This document shows, piece by piece, positions 15,701 to 22,915 of a stretch of DNA of 28,204 nt. The notes beneath the pieces were generated by a model, which made no database searches, was not told the DNA's origin, and saw nothing but the letters and a program-made list of their open reading frames with translations. This stretch comes from a virus. Both the position numbers and the translations under genes were made by a program. Within the stretch, counting starts at the first letter, position 1, and each line of letters begins with the position of its first letter. Location: the IMG/VR virus record IMGVR_UViG_3300050821_012261, positions 1 to 28,204 of that record; one strand, given 5' to 3'.

Positions 15701-15815
15701 GAAACCCCTGGTAGACAGCGGTTTCCGTGCTCGGCTGGGCTGTGAGAGGCGGCCGAGTATCGCCACTGGGACCCCAACCATGCGGTCGGGACCTCCACCA
15801 TGAAAGGCGCCTCTC

Positions 15816-16754
15816 ATGCCCACCGACCTGCCCGCCGCCACCCTCGAGCTCGTCGACGACGTGCTGTCCGAGTGGCGGGCCACCCCGGCCTCCCGCGACC
15901 TCTGCCGGCGCACCGTCGTCGCCTTCGCCCAGTGGCTCGCCGGGCGCGACACCGACCTCACAACCGCCACCCGCGCCGACTGCCAGGCCTGGCTCGACGA
16001 GCGGGCCAACGTCGTCGCCGCCAGCACCGTGGTCAAGAACTGGTCGCAGCTACGGGCCTGGTACGCCACCGCCGAAAGCGACTTCGCCGACCCCCTCGAC
16101 GGGCGCCGCTCGCCGATGGCGCGCGTCCCGATGCCGCGGGCGCCCAAGTTCGCCCGCACCCACGCCGCCACCGTCGCCGAGGTCGACGCCCTGGTCGCCA
16201 CGTTCGACCTGCGTTCCGGGCTCGGCCTGCGCAACGCGGCGATGGTCTCGCTGATGTTCCGCTCCGGCCTGCGCGTCGGCGAGCTCGGCCCGCTCGACCT
16301 GTGGCACCTCGACCTCGAGGCCCGCACGGTGCTCATCGCCCAGTCCAAGAACGACGAGCCCCGCCGCCCACCGCTGCACCCCGAGACCATCGCCCTGCTG
16401 CGCCGCTACCTGCGCCGCCGCGGCGACTGGCCGGGCCCGCTGTTCGTCAACCTCGGCGTCCGGCGCAAGTCCGAGCGCCTCACCGTCACGGCGTGCAAGA
16501 ACGTCGTCAAGAAGGCCGCCGCCGCCGCCGCCGTGCCGGTGTCACCGCACTGCCTGCGCCGCGGCTTCGCCGTCGAGTACATGGCCAACGGCGGCGACAT
16601 CGTCACGCTGATGGAGATCGGCGGCTGGTCCTCGGAGGTGATGATCTACCGCTACCTCGCCGACGCCCGCAGCCGCACCAGCCAGCAGGTCTACGACACC
16701 GTCGCCGCCCGCCAGCTCGCCGCCGCCCGCGGCCGCCGGCTCCGCGCCGTCTGA
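15816..16754 (+). CDS. int: Tyrosine integrase
   Basis: This 312-residue site-specific recombinase would catalyse integration and excision. The N-terminal SAM-like domain occupies about residues 10-95. The catalytic domain carries R153 in SGLRVGEL, K178 in the β-hairpin, H245 and R248 in PHCLRRG, W271 in GGWSS (a common substitute for His) and nucleophile Y280 in IYRYL. All key residues are present, so the enzyme should be active. ATG 15816 has an AAAGG about nine bases upstream. It is located immediately next to attP. It ends 15 bases before the convergent repressor gene. Confidence 0.93.
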   Translation: MPTDLPAATLELVDDVLSEWRATPASRDLCRRTVVAFAQWLAGRDTDLTTATRADCQAWLDERANVVAASTVVKNWSQLRAWYATAESDFADPLDGRRSPMARVPMPRAPKFARTHAATVAEVDALVATFDLRSGLGLRNAAMVSLMFRSGLRVGELGPLDLWHLDLEARTVLIAQSKNDEPRRPPLHPETIALLRRYLRRRGDWPGPLFVNLGVRRKSERLTVTACKNVVKKAAAAAAVPVSPHCLRRGFAVEYMANGGDIVTLMEIGGWSSEVMIYRYLADARSRTSQQVYDTVAARQLAAARGRRLRAV

Positions 16755-16768
16755 GCCAAGGTCAGGGT

Positions 16769-17251
16769 TCACCCGGCGCTGCGCCGACGGGCCAGCACGA
16801 AGTGGGCGAACGACACGACGTCGGTCAGCTCGGCGTCGGTGAGCTCGGCGGCTAACGCCTCCAGGCGGTTCACCGGCTGTTGCGCGCTGAGGGTCCGCAG
16901 CGCGGTCTCAAGCTCGTCGAGGCGCGAGCGCAGCTCCTCGACGCTCGCCACCGACGCCGCCGGAACGTCCCAGCCGGCCTCGTCGGGCGGTTCGTACAGA
17001 TCCCAGGCACTGCGCCCCAGCATGGCGTCGAAGTGCGCAAGCGTCTGGGGCTGGTAGTTGCGAACCTTCGCCTGCTCGAGCGCGCACAGCGTCGAGTAGG
17101 GCACGTTCCAGTAGGCGGCAGCCGCTTTCTGCGAGCGCATGCCGCGCGCCTTCTTCAGCTCCGCGGCGAGACGTCGCAACCCCATGGCGCGGTCGGACCC
17201 TAAGGCGCCGCCTTCGTCTGGGCTCCCTGGCCCTACTCCGCTCTCATCCAT
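16769..17251 (-). CDS. XRE-family immunity repressor (CI-like)
   Basis: This is a 160-residue protein from ATG 17251. GTG 17275 (168 residues) and ATG 17185 (138 residues) are alternatives, and no start has a convincing Shine-Dalgarno sequence, so a leaderless mRNA is possible. An HTH_3-type domain lies at about residues 26-80 (LRRLAAELKKARGMRSQKAA, then YWNVPYSTLCALEQAK). The C-terminal part includes a coiled-coil-like segment (VEELRSRLDELETALRTL) suited to dimerisation and a terminal helix. No LexA-type autoprotease motif was seen, so induction may not rely on self-cleavage. It diverges from the excisionase-like gene, forming the lysis-lysogeny switch. Confidence 0.8.
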   Translation of the reverse strand: MDESGVGPGSPDEGGALGSDRAMGLRRLAAELKKARGMRSQKAAAAYWNVPYSTLCALEQAKVRNYQPQTLAHFDAMLGRSAWDLYEPPDEAGWDVPAASVASVEELRSRLDELETALRTLSAQQPVNRLEALAAELTDAELTDVVSFAHFVLARRRSAG

Positions 17252-17275
17252 GCCGCCCGGGGGAAAGTTACCCAC

Positions 17276-17430
17276 AGCGTCGGCCAGCGCACCAAGACTT
17301 CATGGTGCGTGTGAATGCGTCCAGATGAATCAGCACCCCTGAGCCGTCTGACTTGTCCACTTGCACCTCACAGGAATGCGGTGCTTAGGTGACCGCGAGG
17401 CTGCTTCTCGATGAGCATGGGGGAAGTTGA
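17276..17430. promoter_or_regulatory. Repressor/excisionase divergent control region
   Basis: This 155-base gap lies between two divergent genes. It holds a perfect inverted repeat, cgcacca (17288-17294) and tggtgcg (17303-17309), with an 8-base spacer, near the repressor start: a good candidate operator. A weak promoter for rightward transcription might be ttgcac (17361-17366) with ttaggt (17385-17390). A good Shine-Dalgarno (gggggaag, about 17420-17427) precedes the excisionase-like gene. Confidence 0.5.
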
Positions 17431-17433
17431 GTG

Positions 17434-17622
17434 ATGACCGCCCACGTCACGCAGATGTTCACGGTGGACGAGATCGCGGAGCGGCTCCACGTCCACGTCC
17501 AGACGGTGCGTCTCTGGATCCGCAAGGGTGAGCTCGGCTACCACAAGCTTGGGCGGTACTCGATGGTCTCCGAGGACCAGCTCGCCGAGTTCCTCGCGGC
17601 CCGCCGCCACGACGTGGCGTGA
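17434..17622 (+). CDS. xis: Excisionase-like helix-turn-helix protein
   Basis: This is a 62-residue protein matching the MerR-type helix-turn-helix family seen in excisionases: FTVDEIAERLHVHVQTVRLW (winged-helix recognition), then IRKGELGYHKLGRYSMVSED (wing) and a final helix. It would bend DNA at attP to direct excision, or act as a Cro-like early regulator. It is the first gene rightward of the switch region. ATG 17434 is chosen; GTG 17431 adds one residue. Confidence 0.75.
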   Translation: MTAHVTQMFTVDEIAERLHVHVQTVRLWIRKGELGYHKLGRYSMVSEDQLAEFLAARRHDVA

Positions 17623-17641
17623 TGTCGGCCAGCGCACCCTC

Positions 17642-17686
17642 ACCTGCCGGCGGCGCGCCTCTCGACCGCCCGCGCCGCCGGCAGGT
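17642..17686 (+). terminator. Perfect 16-bp hairpin between excisionase-like gene and rusA
   Basis: acctgccggcggcgcg (17642-17657) and cgcgccgccggcaggt (17671-17686) are exact reverse complements around a 13-base loop. Seven bases follow before the rusA Shine-Dalgarno aggagg (17694-17699). There is no T-run. It could be a terminator, or an attenuator or antitermination site that separates the switch gene from the recombination operon. Confidence 0.6.
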
Positions 17687-17704
17687 CAACCTCAGGAGGC
17701 CGTC

Positions 17705-18184
17705 GTGAGCGCCACGCTCGATCTCACCAGCTCCACACAGTGCAGCTTCACCGTGTACGGCGTGCCGGTCACCCAGGGCGGCATGCGCACCGTCCCCACC
17801 CCAGCCGGGTACCGCCAGATCTCGACCGGCGGCAAGGGCCTGCTGCCATGGCGCCAAGCCGTCGCCCGCGCCGCCCGCGAAGCCGCCGAAGCCCACGGCG
17901 CGTTCGGGGCTGACCCCGTCGTGGTCACGCTCGACTTCCGCTTCCCGATGCCCAAGGCGCGCACCAAGGCGCAGCGGCGCGGCGGGGTCTGGTACCACCT
18001 CGGGCGCCGCGACGACATCGACAAGCTCGAGCGGGCGATGCTCGACGGGCTCACCGAGGGCGGCCTGATCGCCGATGACGGCAACGTCGTCGAGGTCCAC
18101 AAGCGCAAGCGGGAGTACGTCGACGGCTGGCTCGGCTGCGACGTCGCCGTGCGCGTCGCCGACCTCGCCGAGGCGACGCTGTGA
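17705..18184 (+). CDS. rusA: RusA-family Holliday junction resolvase
   Basis: This is a 159-residue endodeoxyribonuclease that would cut recombination junctions or branched DNA before packaging. The signature DDIDKLERAMLDGL (about 101-114) plus IADDGNVVEVHKRKRE is the RusA metal-binding motif, with Asp residues at about 101, 102, 104 and 112, and the DD in IADD. The GTG is supported by a strong AGGAGG at 17694-17699. It heads the YqaJ-RecT operon, in keeping with a recombination role. Confidence 0.85.
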   Translation: MSATLDLTSSTQCSFTVYGVPVTQGGMRTVPTPAGYRQISTGGKGLLPWRQAVARAAREAAEAHGAFGADPVVVTLDFRFPMPKARTKAQRRGGVWYHLGRRDDIDKLERAMLDGLTEGGLIADDGNVVEVHKRKREYVDGWLGCDVAVRVADLAEATL

Positions 18185-18191
18185 GCGCGCC

Positions 18192-18356
18192 GTGACCGGG
18201 CCCGACACCGCCGTCACCGCCATCGCCCTCGGCGCGGTGTGCGCCGGCGTGCTCGAGGTCGTCGCGCTATGGCGCGACCGTCCCCGCCTGGTGCGCGGCG
18301 CCGACGGCCGCTGGCGCGCCGCCCGCCGCTGCCGCAACGGCTGGGGCCGACCGTGA
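18192..18356 (+). CDS. Small membrane protein, unknown
   Basis: This is a 54-residue protein from GTG, beginning eight bases after the rusA stop. A single hydrophobic segment at about residues 6-25 (AVTAIALGAVCAGVLEVVAL) is followed by a strongly basic tail. It ends in GTGA overlap with the next gene, which supports real translation. Function unknown. Confidence 0.55.
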   Translation: MTGPDTAVTAIALGAVCAGVLEVVALWRDRPRLVRGADGRWRAARRCRNGWGRP

Positions 18357-18730
18357 CCACCAAGCGGACCGGCACCGGCACCGGCCCGAAGCCCCTGACG
18401 CGGCAGCGTTCGTGCTGGGAGCCGATGGGCTACGACACCATCGAGGCCAATGGCCGCGCCTGGCCGATGAAGTGGTGGCAGCGCCAAGTCGGTGACGGGC
18501 TGCTGCTCGCCTCGGTAGCTGAGGAGCCCGCCGGCTGGCATCTCGCGATCAGCTTCCGTGACCGCCGCCGCCGGTACACGCGCTATCCGCGCTGGGACGA
18601 GATCACCCATGCCCGCTACGAGCTGCTGCCGGGCGACGTCGACGTCGTGATGCACCTCCCCCCGCCCGACGAGTACCTCGCTGCGCATCCGACGACGTTC
18701 CATCTGCACGAGCATCCGGGACGCCCGTGA
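18353..18730 (+). CDS. DUF7694-like protein, unknown function
   Basis: This is a 125-residue protein with a GTG start overlapping the previous stop. The second half, RYPRWDEITHARYELLPGDV followed by PPPDEYLAAHPTTFHLHE, resembles the DUF7694 family, which I recall as a conserved small phage protein without known activity. The first part is basic with WPMKWWQRQ. It may serve in early phage DNA metabolism by position, but no enzyme motif is seen. Confidence 0.55.
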   Translation: MTTKRTGTGTGPKPLTRQRSCWEPMGYDTIEANGRAWPMKWWQRQVGDGLLLASVAEEPAGWHLAISFRDRRRRYTRYPRWDEITHARYELLPGDVDVVMHLPPPDEYLAAHPTTFHLHEHPGRP

Positions 18731-19749
18731 TGACGGTCGAAGCTGACCTGGGCGCGCCGGTCGCTGGGGGGAAGACCGGCGCGCCCGCCCGGCAGCACGC
18801 CTCGGGCGACCGTACCGAGTGGCTCCGCTGGCGGCGCGGTGGGATCGGCGCCTCCGACATCGCCGGCATCGCCGGGGTGTCGCCGTGGGCCAGCCCATGG
18901 TCCGTGTGGGTCGACAAGGTCGGCCTCGTCGACCTCGACGACGACGACGCCAGCGACCAGATGATCCTCGGCCAGGACCTCGAGCCCGTGATCATCCGCT
19001 GGTTCGAACGGCGCCGACGCGGGCTATGGGTCGCCGGCCGCCAGTTCCGTGCCGTGCATCCCGAGCTGGACTGGGCGCGCGCCACCCTCGACGGCCTCAT
19101 CCTCGAGGAAGGCAGCGACGCCCTCGACTCGGCGCTCGCCGTGTTCGAGTCGAAGTACGACGCCGGCAGCCGCTGGGACGAGATCCCCGAGCACTACCGG
19201 CTGCAGGTGCAGTGGCAGCTGTTCGTCACCGGCCTCGACGTCGCCGAGCTGGCCGTGATGCACATGGCCTTCGGCAGGCCCCGCTTCGAGATCTACGAGG
19301 TGCCGCGCGACCAGCGCCTGATCGGCCGTCTCGTCAAGCGGGCCGAGCGGTTCTGGACCGACCACGTCGCCGCCGGTGTTCCGCCGCTCGCCGACGGCCA
19401 CCGCGCCACCACCGCCGCCCTCGCCGACGCCTGGATCGACCCCGAGCACACCCCGGCGGTCAACGTCCGCTCGCTCGAGCACGTCGTCGACGAACTGCGC
19501 GGCCTGCGGGCCGCCCGCAAGGAGCTCGACGCCGACATCGAGCGCGACGAGAACCTGCTCAAGGCCGCGCTCGGCACCTACACCGAGGGCTGCATCGACG
19601 GCCAGGTCGTCGTGTCGTGGCGCCAGCAGTCACGCACCGACATCGACCGCGACGCCGTCCGCGCCGACCACGGCGACAAGTACGACCGGCACGGCACCGT
19701 GCGCGTGCTGCGCCTCCACACCCCGCGCGCCACGAGGAGGATCGCATGA
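18730..19749 (+). CDS. YqaJ-type recombination exonuclease
   Basis: This 339-residue nuclease is related to lambda exonuclease and would resect double-strand ends 5' to 3', supplying ssDNA for the RecT annealase encoded just downstream. The N-terminal RRGGIGASDIAGIAGVSPWA motif is the YqaJ hallmark. Likely metal residues are E85 (LGQDLEP), D121 (TLDG) and E140 with K142 (FESKY). A C-terminal part with ERDENLLKAALG and a DHG-rich end follows. ATG 18730 (TGATG coupling) is preferred; GTG 18727 is one codon earlier. Confidence 0.88.
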   Translation: MTVEADLGAPVAGGKTGAPARQHASGDRTEWLRWRRGGIGASDIAGIAGVSPWASPWSVWVDKVGLVDLDDDDASDQMILGQDLEPVIIRWFERRRRGLWVAGRQFRAVHPELDWARATLDGLILEEGSDALDSALAVFESKYDAGSRWDEIPEHYRLQVQWQLFVTGLDVAELAVMHMAFGRPRFEIYEVPRDQRLIGRLVKRAERFWTDHVAAGVPPLADGHRATTAALADAWIDPEHTPAVNVRSLEHVVDELRGLRAARKELDADIERDENLLKAALGTYTEGCIDGQVVVSWRQQSRTDIDRDAVRADHGDKYDRHGTVRVLRLHTPRATRRIA

Positions 19750-20054
19750 GCGACTGGTACAGCGACCCTGCGATGCAGCCATGGCTGGCCCACGTCCGGC
19801 ACCAGGTGATACCGGCCATCCAAGGGAGCGCGCTCAGCATGATCGTCAGCCCCGACGGCGAGCCCGACCTCAAGCTCGCCGTCGAGCTCGGCCTCAGCGT
19901 GCTGTTCAACAAGCCGATCATCGTCGTGGTCCCGCCCGGGCGCGTCCCGCCCGCCGGCCTCGCCCGCATCGCCCACGAGGTCGTCGTCGGCGACGTCACC
20001 ACCGCCGAGGGCCGCCGCCATCTCCACGACGCCATGGAGCGCCACGCGCCATGA
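19746..20054 (+). CDS. Rossmann-like small protein (deoxyribosyltransferase/TIR-like fold)
   Basis: This is a 102-residue protein, ATGA-coupled on both sides and lodged between exonuclease and annealase. It alternates strands and helices: SALSMIVSPDGEPDLKLAVE, LGLSVLFNKPIIVVVPPGR and ARIAHEVVVGD. A conserved-looking D-x-K-x-A-x-E-L-G motif with a KPIIVVV strand resembles nucleoside 2-deoxyribosyltransferase or TIR-like folds. No clear catalytic Glu could be confirmed, so an enzyme activity is not claimed. The pattern is familiar from actinophage recombination operons. Confidence 0.5.
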   Translation: MSDWYSDPAMQPWLAHVRHQVIPAIQGSALSMIVSPDGEPDLKLAVELGLSVLFNKPIIVVVPPGRVPPAGLARIAHEVVVGDVTTAEGRRHLHDAMERHAP

Positions 20055-20881
20055 GCAACGCCGCGCCCGCCGTTGTCGAGCCCAACCAGGCGATCGTCCA
20101 GATCGTCAACCGGTACAAGCCGGTCATCTCCAAGCACCTGCTCCACACGGGCACCAGCGAAGAGACGTTCGTCGCCCAGTTCGGCAACGCCTTGCGCGCC
20201 GCCCCGAAGCTGTGGGCCTGCGAACCAGAGACCGTCCTCGGTGCTGCGCTGCGCTGCGCCCAGCTCAACCTGGCCCCCAACACCGAGGCCAACCTCGCCT
20301 GGGTCATCCCCTACAAGACCGTCGCCACCTTCCAGCTCGGCTACGGCGGCGTCATCGAGCTCGCCCGGCGCGCCCAGCCCGGCATCCGCTTCGAAGGCCA
20401 CCCCGTCTACCCCGGCGACATCTTCGACCTCGACTACGGCCGCACCCCACCGCTCAAGCACAAGCCGCACCTGGCCCGCCGGCCCGCCAAGCCCAGGGGC
20501 GGACCGGCGGTCGCCTGGTACGTGAAGGTCACGTACCCCGACGGCTCCGAACAGGTACACGCCCTCGACCGGGACGGCGTCGAGTACCACCGCGGGTTCT
20601 CCAAGCAGCCCGACGGCGAGATGTGGTCGAAGAGCTACGACGCCGCCGCCCTCAAGTCCGTCGTGATGGACATGAAGCGCTGGCTGCCCCACAGCCCGCA
20701 GATGACGGCGGCGATCGCCGCCGACGAGCAGGTCTACGACGTGCGCACGATGGACGTCGCCGACATCACCCAGCCTCGCGAGGAATTGGCCCCGGGCGCC
20801 CCTATGACCGCCGACGACGAGGCCGACGCGGCGTGGATCGCCGAAGCGTCCGGCGCTGACCCGATCGGAGGCCCGACGTGA
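20051..20881 (+). CDS. recT: RecT-family single-strand annealing protein
   Basis: This is a 276-residue annealase partnering the YqaJ exonuclease; it would coat ssDNA tails and anneal homologous strands. Family-typical motifs are PETVLGAALRCAQLNLAPN (about 57-75), LAWVIPYKTVATFQLGYGGV (about 81-100), and a C-terminal half with YDAAALKSVVMDMKRWLP. The last 40 residues are acidic and probably disordered. It overlaps neighbours on both sides (ATGA, then GTGA). Confidence 0.88.
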   Translation: MSNAAPAVVEPNQAIVQIVNRYKPVISKHLLHTGTSEETFVAQFGNALRAAPKLWACEPETVLGAALRCAQLNLAPNTEANLAWVIPYKTVATFQLGYGGVIELARRAQPGIRFEGHPVYPGDIFDLDYGRTPPLKHKPHLARRPAKPRGGPAVAWYVKVTYPDGSEQVHALDRDGVEYHRGFSKQPDGEMWSKSYDAAALKSVVMDMKRWLPHSPQMTAAIAADEQVYDVRTMDVADITQPREELAPGAPMTADDEADAAWIAEASGADPIGGPT

Positions 20882-21339
20882 GCGGCCCACGTCGCCACGT
20901 GTGGCTCGCCGCCACCACGATGGCCCTGACCACGCTGACCGGCTGCACCCCCGAACAGCTCGCCACGTGGATCGGCTGGCACAACACTGATCCGGCCGCC
21001 GCCGAGGAGTTCGCCAACCGGCCCGAGGTCCAGGCCGCGCTCCACGACCCGCCCGCGCCCTCCCCCGCGCCGGCGCCCGCCGCGCGGGATGCCGCGCGCC
21101 CGTCCGCCGTGTGGGACCGCATCGCATGGTGCGAGTCCGGCGGCCAGTGGGCTCATCCGCCGGTCACCAACCGCACCGGCACCTACTCCGGCGGGCTCAT
21201 GATCTGGACCAAGGCGTGGATCGCGTACGGCGGCCGCCAGTTCGCCCCGCAGGCCTGGCTCGCCACCCGCGCCGACCAGATCACCGTCGCCGAACGCATC
21301 CTCGCCGACCGCGGCTGGCAGGCGTGGGACTGCGCGTGA
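20878..21339 (+). CDS. Lipoprotein with Rpf/transglycosylase-like domain
   Basis: This is a 153-residue protein. The N-terminus looks like a lipoprotein signal: basic MSGPRRHVW, hydrophobic LAATTMALTTL, lipobox LTGC with C23. A Pro/Ala linker (about 58-70) leads to a C-terminal domain that fits resuscitation-promoting-factor or transglycosylase-like modules: VWDRIAWCESGGQW with probable catalytic E86, GLMIWTKAWIAYGG, and a final WDCA with C85/C152 placed for the usual disulfide. It would act outside the membrane on peptidoglycan. Placement in the early operon rather than the lysis cassette is unusual. The GTG start overlaps the recT stop. Confidence 0.72.
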   Translation: MSGPRRHVWLAATTMALTTLTGCTPEQLATWIGWHNTDPAAAEEFANRPEVQAALHDPPAPSPAPAPAARDAARPSAVWDRIAWCESGGQWAHPPVTNRTGTYSGGLMIWTKAWIAYGGRQFAPQAWLATRADQITVAERILADRGWQAWDCA

Positions 21340-21379
21340 CGCCCCCTGACGTGTCCACCTACCAACCGGAGGAGATCCG

Positions 21380-21733
21380 ATGAGCACGCTCACCCCGTTC
21401 GACGACCGCGAGGTCACCGAAACCACCGTGCGCATCGTCGGTGCCGGCGACGGCCTCTCCGAGTCGATGGAGGTCGAGCCCGTCGAGCTCCACCACGGCC
21501 AACGGGTCCACGTCGTGCTGCGCGGCGAGGTCACCAAGATCACCTACGAGCCGACGAAGGACGGCGACGAGCTCCGCCGGGTCCACACGATCCGGGCGGT
21601 CTTCGGCACGCTCGTCGACGAGGCCGCGGTGCGCAAGGTGCTCGACGCGCAACGCAAGGCGATCGACAAGGCCCACGGGCTCGCCCGACTGCCCGGCGTC
21701 GACGGCGACGAGAGCGCAGACGGCGATGACTGA
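21380..21733 (+). CDS. Conserved actinophage protein, unknown
   Basis: This is a 117-residue protein with a strong Shine-Dalgarno (GGAGGAG) just upstream of ATG 21380. Pattern: VRIVGAGDGLSESMEVEPVELHHGQ, then HVVLRGEVTKITYEP and HTIRAVFGTLVDEAAVRKVL. This matches a small β-barrel-like family common in actinophage early regions whose function I do not know. It ends in an acidic tail and an ATGACTGA overlap with the next gene. Confidence 0.6.
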   Translation: MSTLTPFDDREVTETTVRIVGAGDGLSESMEVEPVELHHGQRVHVVLRGEVTKITYEPTKDGDELRRVHTIRAVFGTLVDEAAVRKVLDAQRKAIDKAHGLARLPGVDGDESADGDD

Positions 21734-21959
21734 GACGACCGCGCTCGATCCACTCGTCGAGGCCCTCATCTGGTGCCTCGAACACCTCGCCCACACCGAC
21801 CAGGCCAACGCCGCCATGCACTGCGCCCCGGTGCGCTACAGCCCGATCACCTTCCGCGTCGCCGAGGCGCTCGAACACGCCGGCTACCGCGAGGAGTCCG
21901 ACACCCTTGAGGACGTCCTCGACCACGTCGGCCGCTACGCCGAGGACCCTGGCCGGTGA
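21726..21959 (+). CDS. Small helical protein, unknown
   Basis: This is a 77-residue protein, mostly helical, with two Cys (WCLEHL and MHCAPVRYS). No family is recognised. It is placed in a chain of overlapping small early genes: ATG 21726 overlaps the previous stop, and the end overlaps GTG 21956. Confidence 0.6.
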   Translation: MTETTALDPLVEALIWCLEHLAHTDQANAAMHCAPVRYSPITFRVAEALEHAGYREESDTLEDVLDHVGRYAEDPGR

Positions 21960-22249
21960 GCGCGCCCGCGCCACGCCCGGTGCGGCCGCCCTCGCCCGAC
22001 GTTCCCGCCGACCCCGTCGAGCTGCCCCGCATGCCTGTCCGCCCGGCCGCCACCATCGACCAGCGCATCGCCACCCTGCTCACCATCCGCCAGGACATCC
22101 GCAACGACGTACAGGCCCTCGACGGCCAGCCCTTCGACGGGCGCACCGTCGCCGTCGCCTTCGGGCAGCTGTCGGCGATCGTCGACGCCCTCGCCGGCAT
22201 CGTCCTCGACCTCCTCGTCGACGACCGCCCGGACGGTGGCCATGGCTGA
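21956..22249 (+). CDS. Small helical protein with Pro-rich start, unknown
   Basis: This 97-residue protein starts at GTG. A Pro-rich first third (APAPRPVRPPSPDVP) leads into two helices (IDQRIATLLTIRQDIRNDVQ and VAVAFGQLSAIVDALAGIVL). It was not recognised; it could be a small adaptor or regulator. It overlaps the next gene by eight bases (start 22242). Confidence 0.55.
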   Translation: MSAPAPRPVRPPSPDVPADPVELPRMPVRPAATIDQRIATLLTIRQDIRNDVQALDGQPFDGRTVAVAFGQLSAIVDALAGIVLDLLVDDRPDGGHG

Positions 22250-22514
22250 ACAACTCCGCGACCTCCTCGCCGGGGTCCCAGCCGAGACCGAAGCCGTGCT
22301 GCGCTCCATCGTCGACGGCCTCGCCGTCGAGCTCGGCGAATCAGCCGAAGCGTGGCGCGGAGTCGACCACCTGAGCCACATCGTGATGGGCTGCCTCGCT
22401 ACGGGCAACGAGGCCGACGTCGAGCCGTGGAACCTGCTCGCGATGGTCGGCCTGCTGATCGCCATCACGGTCGACCACCCACTCGCCCGCATCGCCCGCG
22501 CCCGCCATGCCTGA
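22242..22514 (+). CDS. Small helical protein, unknown
   Basis: This is a 90-residue protein; GTG 22236 is two codons earlier. It is helical throughout, with a hydrophobic stretch near the C-terminus (WNLLAMVGLLIAITVDHPLA, about residues 65-84) that could be membrane-associated but is short and followed by basic residues. It ends inside the next gene (start 22507). Confidence 0.55.
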   Translation: MAEQLRDLLAGVPAETEAVLRSIVDGLAVELGESAEAWRGVDHLSHIVMGCLATGNEADVEPWNLLAMVGLLIAITVDHPLARIARARHA

Positions 22515-22701
22515 CGTCACCGACCACGTCCGCGCCTGTCCCAGTTGCGGCGCCCGCCATGACGGCGACCCCTACGACATCGGCGACGGCCCCGAGTTCT
22601 GCTGCCCCGCGTGCGACTGGTGCTGGGGCGCCCTCGGCCAACCGCTCACCGCGCTCTGCACCAGCTGCCACCTACCAATCGGTCGGCTCCGCGATGGCTG
22701 A
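22507..22701 (+). CDS. Small zinc-ribbon protein
   Basis: This is a 64-residue protein with eight Cys, including CPSC (11-14), CCPAC (32-36) and CTSC (51-54), so one or two zinc sites are likely. Such short ribbons in phages often bind nucleic acid or host polymerase, but the partner is unknown. It overlaps both neighbours. Confidence 0.65.
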   Translation: MPDVTDHVRACPSCGARHDGDPYDIGDGPEFCCPACDWCWGALGQPLTALCTSCHLPIGRLRDG

Positions 22702-22915
22702 CCACTGCACGTCGTGCGGCGCGCCCATCGAGTGGGTCGTCACCGCCAAGGGCTCCCGCATGCCACTCGACCTCGCCTCGAGTCCCGACGCCAACATCAT
22801 CCTCGACGGCCTCATCGCCCGCGTCGTCAAGCCCGGCGAAGGCGTACGCACCTCCCACTTCGCCAGCTGCCCCAACGCCGACCGCCACCGCAAGAGCATT
22901 CGGAGTCGCCGATGA
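22694..22915 (+). CDS. Small zinc-binding phage protein
   Basis: This is a 73-residue protein with HCTSCGAPIEWV near the start and SHFASCPNADRHRKS at the end, giving a C-x2-C plus H/C set that probably binds zinc. The pattern, including KGSRMPLDL and KPGEGVRTSHF, is a frequent small protein in actinobacterial phages. Function unknown. Start ATG 22694 overlaps the previous gene. Confidence 0.65.
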   Translation: MADHCTSCGAPIEWVVTAKGSRMPLDLASSPDANIILDGLIARVVKPGEGVRTSHFASCPNADRHRKSIRSRR

